Of a stretch of DNA of 64,000 bases, positions 1-11,943 are shown piece by piece. The stretch comes from Talpa occidentalis (taxonomy: Eukaryota > Chordata > Mammalia > Eulipotyphla > Talpidae). The stretch's first letter is position 1; the number at the start of each line of letters is the position of its first letter. Both the position numbers and the translations under genes were made by a program. The DNA lies in contig NW_023601433.1 of the NCBI RefSeq assembly GCF_014898055.3, forward strand, positions 49,037,876 to 49,101,875, given 5' to 3'. The notes beneath the pieces are model-generated. The model did no database searches, was not told where the DNA came from, and was given only the letters and a program-made list of their open reading frames with translations.

Positions 1-1566
1 TACAGATTTATAGAAAATAAAACTCTTCTGAGATTAGTATCTTGTCCTAAGTTACAAAGTAATAAAGCTAGTAAAGCATGGAGCCAGCATTGAAATCCAG
101 AGCACTGTTGATTACAAAGTCCATGTTCTTAACCACCATATATTAAATTGCCTACAAAAGTCAAAACACTGTAGGAATCCCATTGCACACCTAGAAAGTT
201 TCATTGTGGTTCCTCTAGAAAAATAAATGAGATCACTGGAAAATTCTAAAAAAGAATTAATGAGGGTGAAGTTGCCCTACTAGATAATAAAATATAGTTT
301 GAGGCAACTGTTTAAAACTCATTAAGCTGGTATAAGAGATAGTTGAATAGAACAGAAAATGCAGCTTGGGAATACTCCCAAGTTTAAGGGGATATGATAA
401 AGGGACATTTTTAATCATTAAGGGGAACAGATGAGTTTATGCATGGCATTAGACCTGGTGACTTGCTGTCTTTTCTTAACACAAAAAAAAAAATTTAAAC
501 ATATTTTACATAATCACCTATACACAGAAAGATAGTGTTCTAAGCTGGAAACAAAATGTAAATTAAAAACAGTGTGCCTTGTTTCTTCCTTTAAGTTCAA
601 TGTATCAATAGTGAGCATAGGTCAAAGAAAGTTTCTCTTAACAATTGAAGGTATCTGACAGTAGAAGAGTGTACCTGTGACTGACAGCTGGGGCTTGCAG
701 AAGCTTCTTTTTCAGTGTACAGTAAGGGTAGCAGACATGACCATATGCTATATACCAGGGTATGAAAGGTTCAGTTAGCTCTTCTTTGTCACACCATCCA
801 TCCCTCCCTTCAGCCCCTACACAACTAGTTTTTACTAGCTTCTAAGAGTCATCAGACAGCTGAATCAAATATCAAATTGAGTTATACAAAACAAAATATT
901 TGTTTACACACTCCAGTTTGTGACTGACTATACAATATTTGCCTTTTAGCATTGCAAAACCATAAAGGAACAGACTAATTAATTTGACTAACAGAACTTC
1001 CCTTCATAGAAGAAAAATAAAATCAAAAGTCAAACTTCTGGAAAATATTTGCAAAATTTATTACTAATTTCCTTAACATTAAAAAAGAATTCATGTATTT
1101 AAATATCAATGAGAAAAAGAAAAGCAACACTTATGAGGGTGAAAATGAGCGAAGAGCAACAACTTTTAAGGGAAGAAGAAATCTATTATTTGTAAATGGA
1201 TTAGCCTAAAATAGGAAGATGGGCAAAGATTTTAAAAGTCCAAAGGGATGTTGAGAGGTTACTACTAAGAATATTAGGAATCTATGTTATTGTAACCTCA
1301 TAAACGTTTAAGCACGAACAGTTATAGTTGTTCTGCAGATACTTTCACAAGTCCACACAGATGTCTTGTATATAATATGGTATAAAAGTGGATTTTTGCA
1401 ACATTTAGGAAGAGTAGGCATTTAAATTTCTTCCAGGGATATTTTTCCATATCAGTTAAAGAGTCTGATTAAATAAATTATGGTATATCATGTAGTATAT
1501 TATAAATTATTTTCTTCCATAGCCTGCATTCTTCATATACTAAGTTCAAATAGTTTTACCTTTTTT

Positions 1567-1818
1567 TTTTTTTTTTTTTAATATTTAAAGGGCAGGTTTA
1601 TTAGGAAAGGGATAAAACAGTAAAAAACACTTGCATAGGCACAAGTGGGCAGGAAGAGCTGCCCCAGAAGGGACAGGTTTGCTGAGAGAGGCCTGCATGG
1701 TTGCAGGCAGGTGGCCTTGACAGGTCACAGGCAGGCAGGAAGCTGCTGCCCTGCATAGGAGAGAGTTGGTGAAAAGAGACATCTGCATAGTCACAGGTGG
1801 GCAGTGCGATTGCTGCTT
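1567..1818 (-). mobile_element. Retroposed copy of a short polyadenylated transcript
   Basis: About 250 bp is flanked by a direct repeat TTTTACCTTTTTT at 1554-1566 and 1819-1831. The minus strand ends in a poly(A) tract preceded by a TTCCTAATAAACC polyadenylation context, so this looks like an L1-mobilised retrocopy in minus orientation. Its body contains about four imperfect repeats of a motif like CTGCCCACTTGTGCCTATGC. It does not match the tRNA-type SINE of this window and has no tRNA-like boxes. The source transcript is not recognised; a transcript ending in an LTR is one possibility. Confidence 0.6.
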
Positions 1819-1897
1819 TTTTACCTTTTTTGACTCTCATCTGTAAAATGCAAACTAGCAGTTTTAGTCAAGTTTTGGAAATCTTTCATATACTTTT

Positions 1898-2206
1898 TTT
1901 TTTTTAATAATTGAAATATGCTTAACTTTTCAATTTCCTTCAATATTTTTTTAAGATTTACTTATACATACAAGAACTGGAGTACAGGCCAGAGGTGTGG
2001 GGATGAGAGGATTTACCAGAGACAGAGTGGGGAACAGAACAGGCAGATTGAATGAAATACACTGCTGAGGGGAGCAGCAAGCGAGTCAAGAGAGGCCTGC
2101 TGCGCCACGTGGGTAGCTCCCTAGCTGGGGATCGAATTCGTGCTGCGGTGGCCGTGGAAAGCTTCATAGGTTGCATCTTAACCTCTTGTGCCACTAGGGA
2201 GGCCCC
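1898..2206 (-). mobile_element. tRNA-derived SINE (GGTTAAG subfamily), minus strand
   Basis: Read on the minus strand it carries the GGGCCTCCCTAGTGGC head and a tail of the TACATACAAGAACTGG type. The direct repeat TTCATATACTTT occurs at 1886-1897 and 2208-2219, supporting a single insertion with a long T-rich 3' tail on the left. It lies in the EPC1 intron 220 bp before the exon at 2427, in antisense to the gene. Confidence 0.85.
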
Positions 2207-2426
2207 ATTCATATACTTTAAATTCCAGAGTGTGGTACTTTAAATTGAGAAAATATCATATGTCTAATAAAACTTTCTCATTCCTACTTAAAATATTTTT
2301 ACTACTATTTTGTTAGCATCCATTAAGGCTACAAGAATACTTGGTTAGCAGAAATCTCTTCATAACGTTATCCATTCTGTTTACTTTTAAAAAAATGCAT
2401 AAACTTACCTATTTTTCCCTCTTTAG

Positions 2427-2586
2427 GAACACCATCTTCAGCGGGCTATTTCAGCACAGCAAGTGTATGGCGAGAAGAGGGATAACATGGTTATACCAGT
2501 CCCAGAGGCAGAAAGTAATATTGCTTACTATGAGTCTATATATCCTGGGGAATTTAAGATGCCAAAGCAGCTCATTCACATACAGC
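2427..2586 (+). CDS. EPC1: EPC1 coding exon, residues ~52-104 (EPL1/EPcA region)
   Basis: EPC1 is the scaffold of the nuclear NuA4/TIP60 acetyltransferase complex, which acetylates H4 and H2A. This exon starts on a codon boundary (EHHLQRAISAQQ) after TTTAG and ends one base into a proline codon before GTAAGT. The translation continues through VYGEKRDNMVIPVPEAESN and YYESIYPGEFKMPKQLIHIQ. The YGEKRDNM and YESIYPGEFKMPKQ wording is that of EPC1; EPC2 differs at these positions. It belongs to the N-terminal EPL1/EPcA domain that contacts the catalytic module. Numbering assumes 51 residues in the missing first exon, as in human. Across the window the exons encode 791 residues, giving about 842 in total. 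Confidence 0.97.
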
Positions 2587-3060
2587 GTAAGTAATTAATA
2601 TTTTAATTATATATTTCTATATTACATAACTTCACAGATTTTTATCTCTTCAAGGCCATTTTCAGTACCCATTTCACTGACCATCATCAGCTTAAAAGCA
2701 TTTTCTTGTTAAATTTTTAGTTTCATCTCAGCCTGGGATCTAAGGCTACTTTGGACAAATGGGATAAAGAATATGCCTCAGATGTAGAAATCAAGTTTTT
2801 ACTGTTAAATAGTAACTTCTTAATTAAGTCAGCAATTAGCAAACCTTTTTCTGTGAAGGGTCAAACGATAAATAATTTAGGCTTTATCAGTCATTCTGTC
2901 AGAACTATTCAGCTCTGCTATTGTAAGGTAAAATAAGTAGTAAATATATAAACAAATGAGTGTGGCTGTGTTCCAGCAAAATTATTGATAGAAACAGATG
3001 GCAAGCCAGTAGTGACCCATGGTCATAGTTACCAACCTTGATCTTTGTTTTTACCAATTT

Positions 3061-3326
3061 TTTTTAAGATTTATTTATTTATGCATACAAGAACTAGGGT
3101 ATAGGCCTGAGGTGGAAGGTGGGGTGAGAGGATTCACCAGAGACAGAGTGGGGAGCAGAACAGGCAGATCTACTGACATACATTGCTGAGGGGAGCAGCA
3201 GGCAAGTCAGGAGAAGTCTGCTGCGCCATGTGGGTAGCTCCCTAGCTGGGGATTGAACTCATGCTGCAGTGGCTGTGGATGGCTTCATAAGTTGAGTCTT
3301 AACCCCATGCGCCACCAGGGAGGCCC
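3061..3326 (-). mobile_element. tRNA-derived SINE (GGTTAAG subfamily), minus strand
   Basis: A T-rich AAGATTTATTTATTTATGCATAC tail is on the left and the inverted head GCCACCAGGGAGGCCC on the right, giving a full-length element. Imperfect flanking repeats ACCAATTTTTT / ACTAATTTTTT are compatible with target-site duplication. Confidence 0.85.
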
Positions 3327-3425
3327 TCTACTAATTTTTTTTTTAGCTTGTTTTACTTGACAGTGATAGGTTCTTTATTATGAATGATCTTAGAGAAAAA
3401 TGGAGATAGTAGGTATCATATTTTC

Positions 3426-4710
3426 CAATTCAAACTATATACAAAGCTATAGTTGTTGAAACAGTATGGTATTGGAATAAAAACAGATTAGTGGGATATA
3501 ATTGAAAGCCCAGAATAAGCACACACGACAGCTAATTTACAACAAAAGAGCCAAGAGCATACAATGGGAAAAGCCTTCAACAGATAGAATTGGGAAAACT
3601 GAGCAGCCACATTCAAAAGAATGGAACTAGATCACTACCTGACACCCTACACCCTACACTCTATGATGTCAACTTTAAAGATGTCTTTTGGGCTCTGCTC
3701 CACCAGCAGGAGAAACAAAACCAACTACATCAAATTAAAAAGCTGTGCAATACAAGAAACGATCATTAAAAAGATACCCTTAATAGAAGATACTAGCTCA
3801 TCATACATCCAACAAGATGTTAAAAGCCAGGATTTACAAAGAACTCATACAACTCAACAGGAAAATAACCCCATCAAAAAGTGGCAGGTCATCTCAATAG
3901 GCACATCTCCAGAGAAATCATACAGATGGCCAACAGGCACATGAAAAAGCCTCATCACAACTTGTTAGGGAAATGCAAATTAAAAAACCGATGAGATACC
4001 ATCTCTTACTTGTGAGAATGGCCTACATCAAAAATACTAAAAACAAGTGTTGGCAAAAGTGTGGTAAGAAAGGAACTCTTCGTACATTGTTGGTGGGGGT
4101 GTAAATTGATACAGCCTTGATGGAAAACCATGTACAGTTTCCTTAAAAAAAATCTGTCATATAATCCAGCAATTTGACTTCTTAGTTTCTATCTGAAAAA
4201 TATAAAAACATTTATTTGAAAAGTTATATATACCTCTGGGTTCATTGTGGTATTATTTACAGTAGCCAAAATATGGAAATAACAAGTACCATGAGCAGGT
4301 TATTGGATAAAGAAGATGTGTTGTGTTCTCTCTCTCTCTCTCTCCCCCCCCCCCTGAATACAATGCAGCAATTTTAAAAAATGCTATCTTGCCATTTGCT
4401 ACAACATGGAGGGAATTAAAGGGGATTATGCTAAGCACAATAAGCCAGAAGGCAAAAGATAAATATCAGTTCCACTCAAACACATAAAACAAAAATCACA
4501 AAACTCTGACAGCAGAACTGAGGTTATGAAGAGAGGGATGAGGGTGAGAGCAAAGAAGAGAGAGGATCCAGTGAACTGTAATGGAGAGTTACTAGTACTT
4601 TGGTGTTGGGTTTTTATGATGTATATTTGAGGTGTGAATCCATACTCCTAAAACATATATATATATAGTATTGCAAACCAGTGTTAACTCAATATTGTAA
4701 ATAAACAAAT
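3426..4710 (+). mobile_element. L1 fragment, ORF2 3' end and 3'UTR
   Basis: The plus strand carries decayed L1 ORF2 C-terminal coding sequence (AACAGTATGGTATTGGAATA; then the region from AAAATACTAAAAACAAGTGT to TTGGTGGGGGTGTAAATTG). A G-rich 3'UTR-like stretch follows near 4510-4620. Stops and frameshifts interrupt the frame, and no intact ORF remains. The 5' end is truncated. Confidence 0.75.
4326..4353 (+). repeat. (CT)n-(C)n microsatellite
   Basis: A run of CT dinucleotides passes directly into a C homopolymer. It sits inside the L1 fragment and is likely length-polymorphic. Confidence 0.9.
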
Positions 4711-4734
4711 GCTTCGATTGATACGTGGTTTTTC

Positions 4735-5060
4735 TTCTTTAGCATGTTGACATGGAAGGTTGCATTGGTCAATTCTGAAATATTGAACCAGCCTTGCATA
4801 CCTGGAATAATACCCATCTGGCTGTAATATGTCATTTTTTTTTTTTTCATATTTTCTGGGAGTGGGATGAGCTAAAATTTTATTGGAGCTTTGTATCTGA
4901 ATTCATAGATTTGGTTTTGGGGTTTTTTGGTGCTCTGTGTTTCATTTTGGTATCAGTAATACTGGCCTCATAAAACAGGTTAGGCAATACTCCTTATTTT
5001 CTAAAAGAGATTGTGTAAAATTGACAGTCTTCCTTTTAAAATTGCTATTGGTTTTCAATA
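4735..5060 (-). mobile_element. L1 ORF2 fragment, minus strand
   Basis: The sequence from GTTGACATGGAAGGTTGC through GAACCAGCCTTGCATACCTG to GGCCTCATAAAACAGGTTAG is the antisense of the L1 ORF2 region commonly seen in degraded copies. It abuts the plus-strand L1 above, so it is either an inverted L1 end or an independent insertion. I cannot decide between these. Confidence 0.65.
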
Positions 5061-7798
5061 AGAAAAAGCTAATTATAGTGTAAATTCCTGCAGTGGGAAT
5101 CTTGACTACTAGGTTTAGTAAATTGCTTATGGAAAGGGAACATTATTGCCTTGCATTATATAAATGGACTGACTCATTTCAGCTCCCCTAACTTGTAATT
5201 TGTAAAGCTCTTTAATTAATGACATACAAACTGTCCCTTATAGTTTTTAAAATGATAATTAGTATTCCCTGAAAAAAAGCTATGATCAAACAGGTTTGAA
5301 AATTTTACATTTTATGCTTTTCTCCTAATATACATTATGTATAATGTATATTACTATATTTATGGGTTCTGGGAGTCTTATGCTTAAAAGAATTTTTTTG
5401 AAAGATTATTTTAAACCCAGCATTTCCCAAATGTATTCCTTAGATATTTTCTATTAACATTTAATTGAACATTAGTTTGGAAAATTGCAACTCATTTCTT
5501 GTCTCCAAATGCCTTAGAAAAAGAATAAATTTCTCCCCTTCTCATCAGAGCTCTGAAAAGAAAAAAGCCCATGCACTGTATATCGTATATGCATTTCTGT
5601 TTCTGCCCTTGGAAGGAACAAGAAGCAAAAATATTCAGTGGCACTGAGCACACCTTGTACCCTTACCTATTCAATTAGGGGAACTGAAATGAGCCAGGCC
5701 ACTAAATGACCAAGAATCTGTGAGAAAATGACTGATTTGAGGACTGGGGCAGGGAAGGTATAAGGTGAATTTAAAATTTCCTTTAGTCAAGAAGTTAAAT
5801 ACTCAGAAAATAACACAGGAGTTTCCACTAGTTCATTCTGGGACAATTTAAGCAACAGATCGAATATAATAGTAAATTTATAAACCAGTGGAAAAGTAGA
5901 AATTCATGAGTCCTTACTAATAATATGTAGATAGCTATACGGTAGAGAAGAGTGTGGTTTCATGCTTTACCAGTGGGATGCTAAGAACTAAAAATGGTAC
6001 AATGTGAAGAGAGGGTAATGGAATTAGAAAATCATTTTGCATGATCAGATTGAATCACACAGAAATCATCAGTGTGTTATAAGAGGAAATTTTGATGAAG
6101 AGCATGAAATTTGCATGATTTTAAATTCCCATAAGATGCTTATTAGTTACAAGAGAGGAGGAAAACTAGTTACATGTTGGTATATAGTAGGGCAATTTCT
6201 TGACAGGTGATAAAAATGATCACTTGTGAGGAGCAGATAGATGAATATCGTGTACCTCTAGATGTTATATGCTATCATGAGGACTACGAAAATTGAATAT
6301 GTAGCATGCCAGCTAAGAATGTATAATCACAGTGCTGGGAAAATCAAGCACAAAGTGGGTAATTTGATGCTAAAAATGATAATGATGATGTTGAAGTTTT
6401 CCTCCTGGGGAGAAAGATGTGTTCTTCAAAATATTTTAATATCTTAGTAGACCAAGAAAGGCTATGAAGGTGTTTCATTAAAGGAGACTAAAGAAACAAC
6501 AAAGATAATACCTGATCCTAGACTGGTCCTGTGCTGGAGGGTGAAAATATATTGAATCAGCTGGTAAATTGGGTTATTGGCAAAATATTAAATTTTATAG
6601 GTATATATTTGTCAGATTGATTACTGTGATTATATAAAATAATCTATTAGGAAATATGCACATAGAAAATTTAAAGATACTCCTACTTCTAGGACTGATG
6701 AATATGTTGCATCTTTCTCAGCTGTGGTTGAGTTGTCAGATGTAATCTTAAAGTAGATGTTTGTATAGTTAGCTCTTCTCTAGAAGTTTAATATTTCCAA
6801 CACACATAAAATTTGGTCCTCTTTATATTTTAACATTTAGATGTGTTGTACAAGTTTTTTAAAAAAGCATCTTGCAGAAGTGTGTGCAATCTCATTCTCA
6901 GATACTTGTTAACTTCAGTGGAAAGGGCACTGATTTCCCTGGTTTAAGAATTGTCTTTCCAGTCTTGATCCTGCTTCCTGATATGTTAGATGTAACTTGT
7001 CATATATTTGTATGCCAGGAGTCTAGTGTATTTTGATAATGCAAAAGTTAAGGTGCTATATGGAGAGAACTTGTTTAGTTTTTATGAATAATTAAGCTTT
7101 GTAGATAATTGAAACATGACTAATGTGATCAAGTTACTGAATATTTGATTAAGTTAATTTAACTAACCACATATGAACTAGTGGTTACCCTATTGAACAG
7201 TATCTATATTGATTATTTTGGTTAGGGACAAAAAAGCACAAGTGTTTTAAATCCAGCAGTTTTAAGCAACTTTGAGATCTCTAAAAATCCTGATTACATA
7301 GTGAAAGAAACAAAACTTAGATTATGAGAAACCATTGGCAGTCTTGCGGTAACAAGAAACATGGGTGCCAGAAATATTTAATGCAGATATTTTTATGGAG
7401 TTTGAATATTCATTTATTAGAAATGTTACGGAAGTATGATATAGGTCGAAATGGAAAATAAAACAAGATATTCAGGTCTACAGATATTTATTGCATTCCT
7501 CTGGGCCAGATAGTAAACTTGAAGTAGGGATGACAGATTTTTGACAGCCAAATGGGTCCTCTCTTTTATCTATCACAGATAGTCACTAATAGATGACTCA
7601 GAATTTTTAACTTTTTTATCTCCACTTGAATAGAGGTAAGAGAATACTTTTCAATAAAATAGCCAGAATTTACATGCAACATGAAACATGTTTACTATCT
7701 CTGCATAAAGATAAATAAGATAGTGATTCCCCTCAAAAAGCTAGATCATATTCTAGTGCTTAACAAGTAGGTTATAAATTTGTGCAGAAATATTTTTT

Positions 7799-8077
7799 AT
7801 TTTTTTTTTAGAGATTTATTTTTATTTATTTATACAAGCATTGGGTACAGTCAGAAGCGCGGGAGGGTGAGAGAATTCACCAGAGCCAGATCGGGGAGTA
7901 GAGCAGGCAGACTGAAGTACACTGCTGACGGGAGCAGTGGGTAGCAGGAGAGGTCTGCACGCCATGTGGAACCCTCCCTCCTGTGGCCGGGGAGCAGCCG
8001 GGGATCGAACCGGCGCTGCAGAGGCTGCAGGCAGCTTCGCAACCCAGAGCTCAACCACTGTGCCACCTGGGAGGCCC
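7799..8077 (-). mobile_element. tRNA-derived SINE (GGTTGAGCGC subfamily), minus strand
   Basis: Full length, flanked by a perfect 14-bp duplication CAGAAATATTTTTT at 7785-7798 and 8078-8091. The minus strand carries a B-box-like GGTTCGATCCCCGGC and the tail CCCAATGCTTGTATAAATAA. Its spurious open frames are not genes. Confidence 0.92.
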
Positions 8078-9253
8078 CAGAAATATTTTTTAAAGGAGGG
8101 GAGTGATCTAGAACAGGAGTGTCTGACATTGGAATTAAAATTTATGTAAAAATGTATGAATTGCTTGTAATTTATGCAAAATATTTTTCTGGGGAGAGGA
8201 TTCATAGCTTCTAAAGAAAAAGTAAAAGTAGTTAGACTGATTGCTGGGTAGGGGGGCAACTAAAGGATTAAACAGAAGTTGATGGATGTCAGACTGGGTT
8301 TTAAGATTACTCATTTGCCAAGTGAACAAGAAGAAAAGAGCTAATTTAAAGGCTTGAAGATACGACAGAGCATGCTGCGTAAAATTTGGTATTTCTAGAT
8401 CATAAGGTATTGATGAGATTGGAGGAGCTAAATCAAAAAGAGCCTTATAAGAATTTGCATTCTAAGGTGATAGAAAAAGTTATTAGGAGGAATTACAGCA
8501 AAGGAGAGAAAAGAAACCAAATTGGATGCCAAACTGTTTAAAATTTTGCTAGTCAATATCGACCTAATTTTGTTTTATTAAGTAATTGAACAACATTTAA
8601 AAATAAAGTACAGGGATTGGGTTTTGCCCTTTTTATCAAATCTTAACTAATAAGTATTTCACATCTCTATCAACAACAACAGAATCTCATGGGGGACTAA
8701 TCTTAGGAGTAATGCAGTCACGGAGTAGTAGCTATTATAATGGCGGTGGCTTCTGATGCTTCAGCTTTAAATCCCACTGTCTAAGCTTTTGATAAATTAG
8801 CCTAAATAATTTATAAAATGACAAGTATTGTTGAAACAAAAAAGACCATTCCCTTATACATTGTGTCCAGATACATGAAACTGCTTATATCTTACCATTT
8901 TTGAGCTGCAAACCTTTCATATAGTTCACCCCAATACATTTAATAATCTCTTTATATTCTTAGTAATGTACTTCTAGTTTCTTTTCTTGGGGTAGAGAAG
9001 AAATAAGTTATATCCACTGGCTTCTCTCACTCATTTATAACAACAGTATAAATGGTCTTTCTTAAACTTGATGTGTGGGAAATACATCTTTAAACTTAGA
9101 TAGTTAATTTGAAAACAAAATCTGCAAAAACAAAAATAAATCTTTCCAATTTCTTTAGAAAAATCCAGTTCTTGTTTTTATCCAGATTATCTGTGAGAGG
9201 TTTTTTCCAGTGGATTCACACAGTAAATGACTGATTATGGTTTCTTCTGTCAG

Positions 9254-9399
9254 CTTTTAGTTTGGATGCTGAACAACCTGATTATGATTTGGATTCTGAA
9301 GATGAAATATTTGTGAATAAACTGAAAAAGAAAATGGATATCTGCCCATTGCAGTTTGAGGAGATGATTGACCGTCTAGAAAAAGGCAGTGGTCAGCAG
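9254..9399 (+). CDS. EPC1: EPC1 coding exon, residues ~105-153
   Basis: This exon completes the split proline codon and reads FSLDAEQPDYDLDSEDEIF, then VNKLKKKMDICPLQFEEMID and RLEKGSGQQ. It ends on a codon boundary before GTATAG. The acidic DYDLDSEDE patch followed by a basic KLKKK stretch is typical of the conserved EPcA region. The acceptor is CTTCTGTCAG. Confidence 0.97.
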
Positions 9400-9848
9400 G
9401 TATAGCTTTATTGTGTATGTATAATGTGTGTGCATGTGTATGTGTGTGTATATGTATACATCATAAATGCGTGCAACTTTTATAGATATATATGGAAATA
9501 ATACAGTGTTGGAAGAGTATAAGCAAGCAGTTTCTAGAGTTAACAAGCATGAATTCATATTCCTGTCTGCTCATTACTATAGCGCTTGTGTAATCTTGCA
9601 CAATATGTTCAAATTTATCTGTGTCACAGTGTCCCCTTCCATAAAATATACTGAATGTCATCTCTGTGGGATTGTGGAAAAAAAAAAAGTATATAAAGCA
9701 TCTTGTTCACTGACATGTATTAAGGAATTCCATGTTTACTATTTGTAACAATTCTTATTTTGGTTATTGGCATTTAGAATAGATATAGAAGTATTTATGA
9801 ACCTTATATGTCTATTATATGAAAATGACATAATGATTTTATATTTAG

Positions 9849-10055
9849 CCAGTCAGTCTGCAGGAAGCCAAACTACTACTAAAAGAAGATGATGAATTAA
9901 TTAGAGAAGTTTATGAATATTGGATTAAAAAGAGGAAAAACTGTCGAGGGCCCTGTCTTATTCCATCAGTAAAACAAGAAAAGCGAGATGGTTCCAGCAC
10001 AAATGATCCTTATGTGGCTTTTAGAAGACGCACTGAAAAAATGCAGACTCGAAAA
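9849..10055 (+). CDS. EPC1: EPC1 coding exon, residues ~154-222
   Basis: Sixty-nine complete codons, phase 0 at both ends: PVSLQEAKLLLKEDDELIRE, VYEYWIKKRKNCRGPCLIPS, VKQEKRDGSSTNDPYVAFRR, RTEKMQTRK. The block is characteristic of enhancer-of-polycomb proteins and sits in the conserved EPcA domain. The donor is GTAAGT. Confidence 0.97.
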
Positions 10056-10419
10056 GTAAGTGAATTTGGGAAATTTTTCTTACAATTTTTTTTTAATGTT
10101 AGAAAAATTGTTACAGGTATGTATCAATATCTGAAGGCAGTGTTTAAATTTGTGTTAAGATAGACCCCCTTAAATGAATTCCATACAAAATGAGTCTACA
10201 ATTCATTTTGGAACTATTAATGATATTAATGGTAATATTAAGTATTAATGATTAATATTAATCCATTTTAAAAATCATAAAATTAATTTTCTGGTGATTC
10301 ATGCTCCCTTTCAATGTCTTAACTATATTCCGAATTCAAATATATATGTTTTCATATGTCAATAACTATGCTCAGAATGACAGTGATTAGTTTGTTGACA
10401 TTAAACTTAATATTTCCAG

Positions 10420-10568
10420 AATCGCAAAAATGATGAAGCCTCTTATGAAAAAATGCTTAAGCTGCGCCGAGATCTAAGTCGAGCTGTTACTATTCTAGAG
10501 ATGATAAAACGAAGAGAAAAGAGTAAAAGGGAACTGTTGCACTTAACACTGGAAATTATGGAAAAGAG
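10420..10568 (+). CDS. EPC1: EPC1 coding exon, residues ~223-272 (basic helical segment)
   Basis: Reads NRKNDEASYEKMLKLRRDLS, RAVTILEMIKRREKSKRELL, HLTLEIMEK and two bases of an arginine codon. It is rich in heptad-compatible leucine/isoleucine and in arginine/lysine, so a long basic helix or coiled coil is likely. The donor is GTGAAG. Confidence 0.97.
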
Positions 10569-10717
10569 GTGAAGTATATTTTAATGGCATTAAGAAGTAC
10601 ATTTTGATAGTACCATTAACATTTTGTATATTGAGTTAATTTTTTTCCTAAGCAGTGATCTTTAACTTCAGAAATGTCTTTGTGTAATAATAAAGAATAC
10701 TTAAATGTATGGTATGA

Positions 10718-10988
10718 GGGGCCTCCCCGGTGGCGCACCCGGTTGAGCACAGCATAGTGAAGCTGTCTGCAGCCTCTGCAGCACAGGTTTGATTCCCGGC
10801 TAGCCAGGGAGATTCCCACATGGTGTGGCAGACCTCTCCTGTCGTGCCCGCTGCTCCCCTCAGCAGTCCTTTTAGTTTGTCTGCCTGTTCTGCTCCCCAC
10901 TCTGTCTCTGGTGAATACTCTTACCCTCCCGCATCTCTGGCCTGTACCCCAGCTATTGTATAAATAAAAAATAAATCTATAAATAAAT
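10718..10988 (+). mobile_element. tRNA-derived SINE, intermediate subfamily, plus strand
   Basis: Full length with head GGGGCCTCCCCGGTGGCGCA and tail ATAAATAAAAAATAAATC. It is flanked by AAATGTATGGTATGA (10703-10717) and AAATGTATGATATGA (10989-11003), a 15-bp duplication with one mismatch. It lies in sense orientation in the 10569-11943 intron. Confidence 0.92.
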
Positions 10989-11483
10989 AAATGTATGATA
11001 TGATATACTTGTATAATTTCATAGTGTTCCTATAGTGTTCCTATGTTTATTTTCTTTGAAAAGTGATTGGTTTCAGGAAAATTAAAGTAGACCAGTTATT
11101 TTTATTTTGAAATCTTATTCTTTTGTCCTTATTTGAGTTGTGTGAAGGAATGTAAGGGAGAAAAAAATTTAATTCTGAAGTTTTTATTCTATTTTCAGAT
11201 GGTACTGATTCACAATGAAAACTTTAGGTCTCACTTCCCTATTAATTTTGTCCCTACTCCAGAGAAAGCCAGTCTTAAATTTCTTGATTTATTTCAGAAA
11301 AATTATTCTTACCACACAGGCATTCAGATTTTGGAATCTTTCTTAATACCATTTTAGGCATTAATTTTAACATCCCGGTGAAATCTTTAACCAAGATTGC
11401 TATGTTGAAATTAAAACCTTTATTTTTTTCCCCCCATAGACATTTATTTATAGCACCAAGATAAAACTATATACCAAAAAGTA

Positions 11484-11758
11484 GGGCCTCCCCGGTGGCG
11501 CAGCGGTTGAGCGCTGGGTTGCGAAGCTGCCCGAAGTCTCTACAGCGCCGGTTCGATCCCCGGCAGCTCCCCGGCCACTGAAGGAGGGTCCCACATGGCG
11601 CGCAGACCTCTCCTGCTGCCCGCTGCTCCCCTCAGCAGTGTACTTCGGTCCTTCTGCCTGTTCTGCTCCCTGCTCTCACTCTGGTGAATTCTCTCACCCT
11701 CCCGCGCTTCTGACTATACCCAGTGCTTGCATAAATAAATAAATAAATCTTTAAAAAA
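11484..11758 (+). mobile_element. tRNA-derived SINE (GGTTGAGCGC subfamily), young copy
   Basis: Close to the consensus of its subfamily and flanked by a perfect 21-bp target-site duplication (11463-11483 and 11759-11779, core ACTATATACCAAAAAG). The intact A-box-like TGGCGCAGCGGTTGAG, B-box-like GGTTCGATCCCCGGC and long perfect duplication mark a relatively recent insertion. Confidence 0.95.
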
Positions 11759-11943
11759 AAAACTATATACCAAAAAGTAAAATAAACAAAAGGAATTTAT
11801 GTAATCTTTGATTTTAATAAGCATTCAGCAGATAGTTTACTATTTCACCTTAGTTCTAATTAGTGTTTCTAATTATATGAATTATTAATAGTCATAAGGA
11901 TAAGTACTTACAAACTTCTTTTTAAACTGTTTTATAATTTCAG

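Larger units (their letters stand above)
1..2426 (+). other. EPC1: EPC1 intron (upstream part, donor outside window)
   Basis: This stretch precedes the first in-window EPC1 exon and ends in the acceptor ...CCCTCTTTAG. No sequence encoding the known EPC1 N-terminus (the first ~51 residues) is present, so the first coding exon and promoter lie upstream. Positions 1-1553 hold AT-rich sequence in which I recognise no element. Two retroposed insertions (1567-1818 and about 1898-2206) follow. Assignment as an intron of EPC1 is inference from the downstream exons. Confidence 0.8.
2587..9253 (+). other. EPC1: EPC1 intron, 6.7 kb
   Basis: Donor GTAAGT and acceptor TTCTGTCAG bound this intron. It holds two minus-strand SINEs (3061-3326, 7799-8077) and L1 fragments (3426-4710 plus, 4735-5060 minus). 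The intervals 2600-3050, 5100-7780 and 8340-9250 show no exon and only weak traces of ancient repeats; 8340-8530 resembles an old medium-reiteration repeat I cannot name. Confidence 0.85.
10569..11943 (+). other. EPC1: EPC1 intron with two sense SINEs
   Basis: Bounded by GTGAAG and TAATTTCAG. Apart from the SINEs at 10718-10988 and 11484-11758 it holds AT-rich sequence in which I see nothing recognisable. Confidence 0.85.

Noticed and set aside
7822..8259. 145-codon minus-strand frame and similar frames at 26838, 36446, 39665 and 50076
   Set aside because: All lie within the same SINE read in its inverted frame and share the same translated text; no independent gene evidence.
10718..10800. 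tRNA genes
   Set aside because: The tRNA-like A and B boxes here and at the other SINE heads belong to SINEs with A-tails and target-site duplications. None folds as an intact tRNA with a credible anticodon arm.
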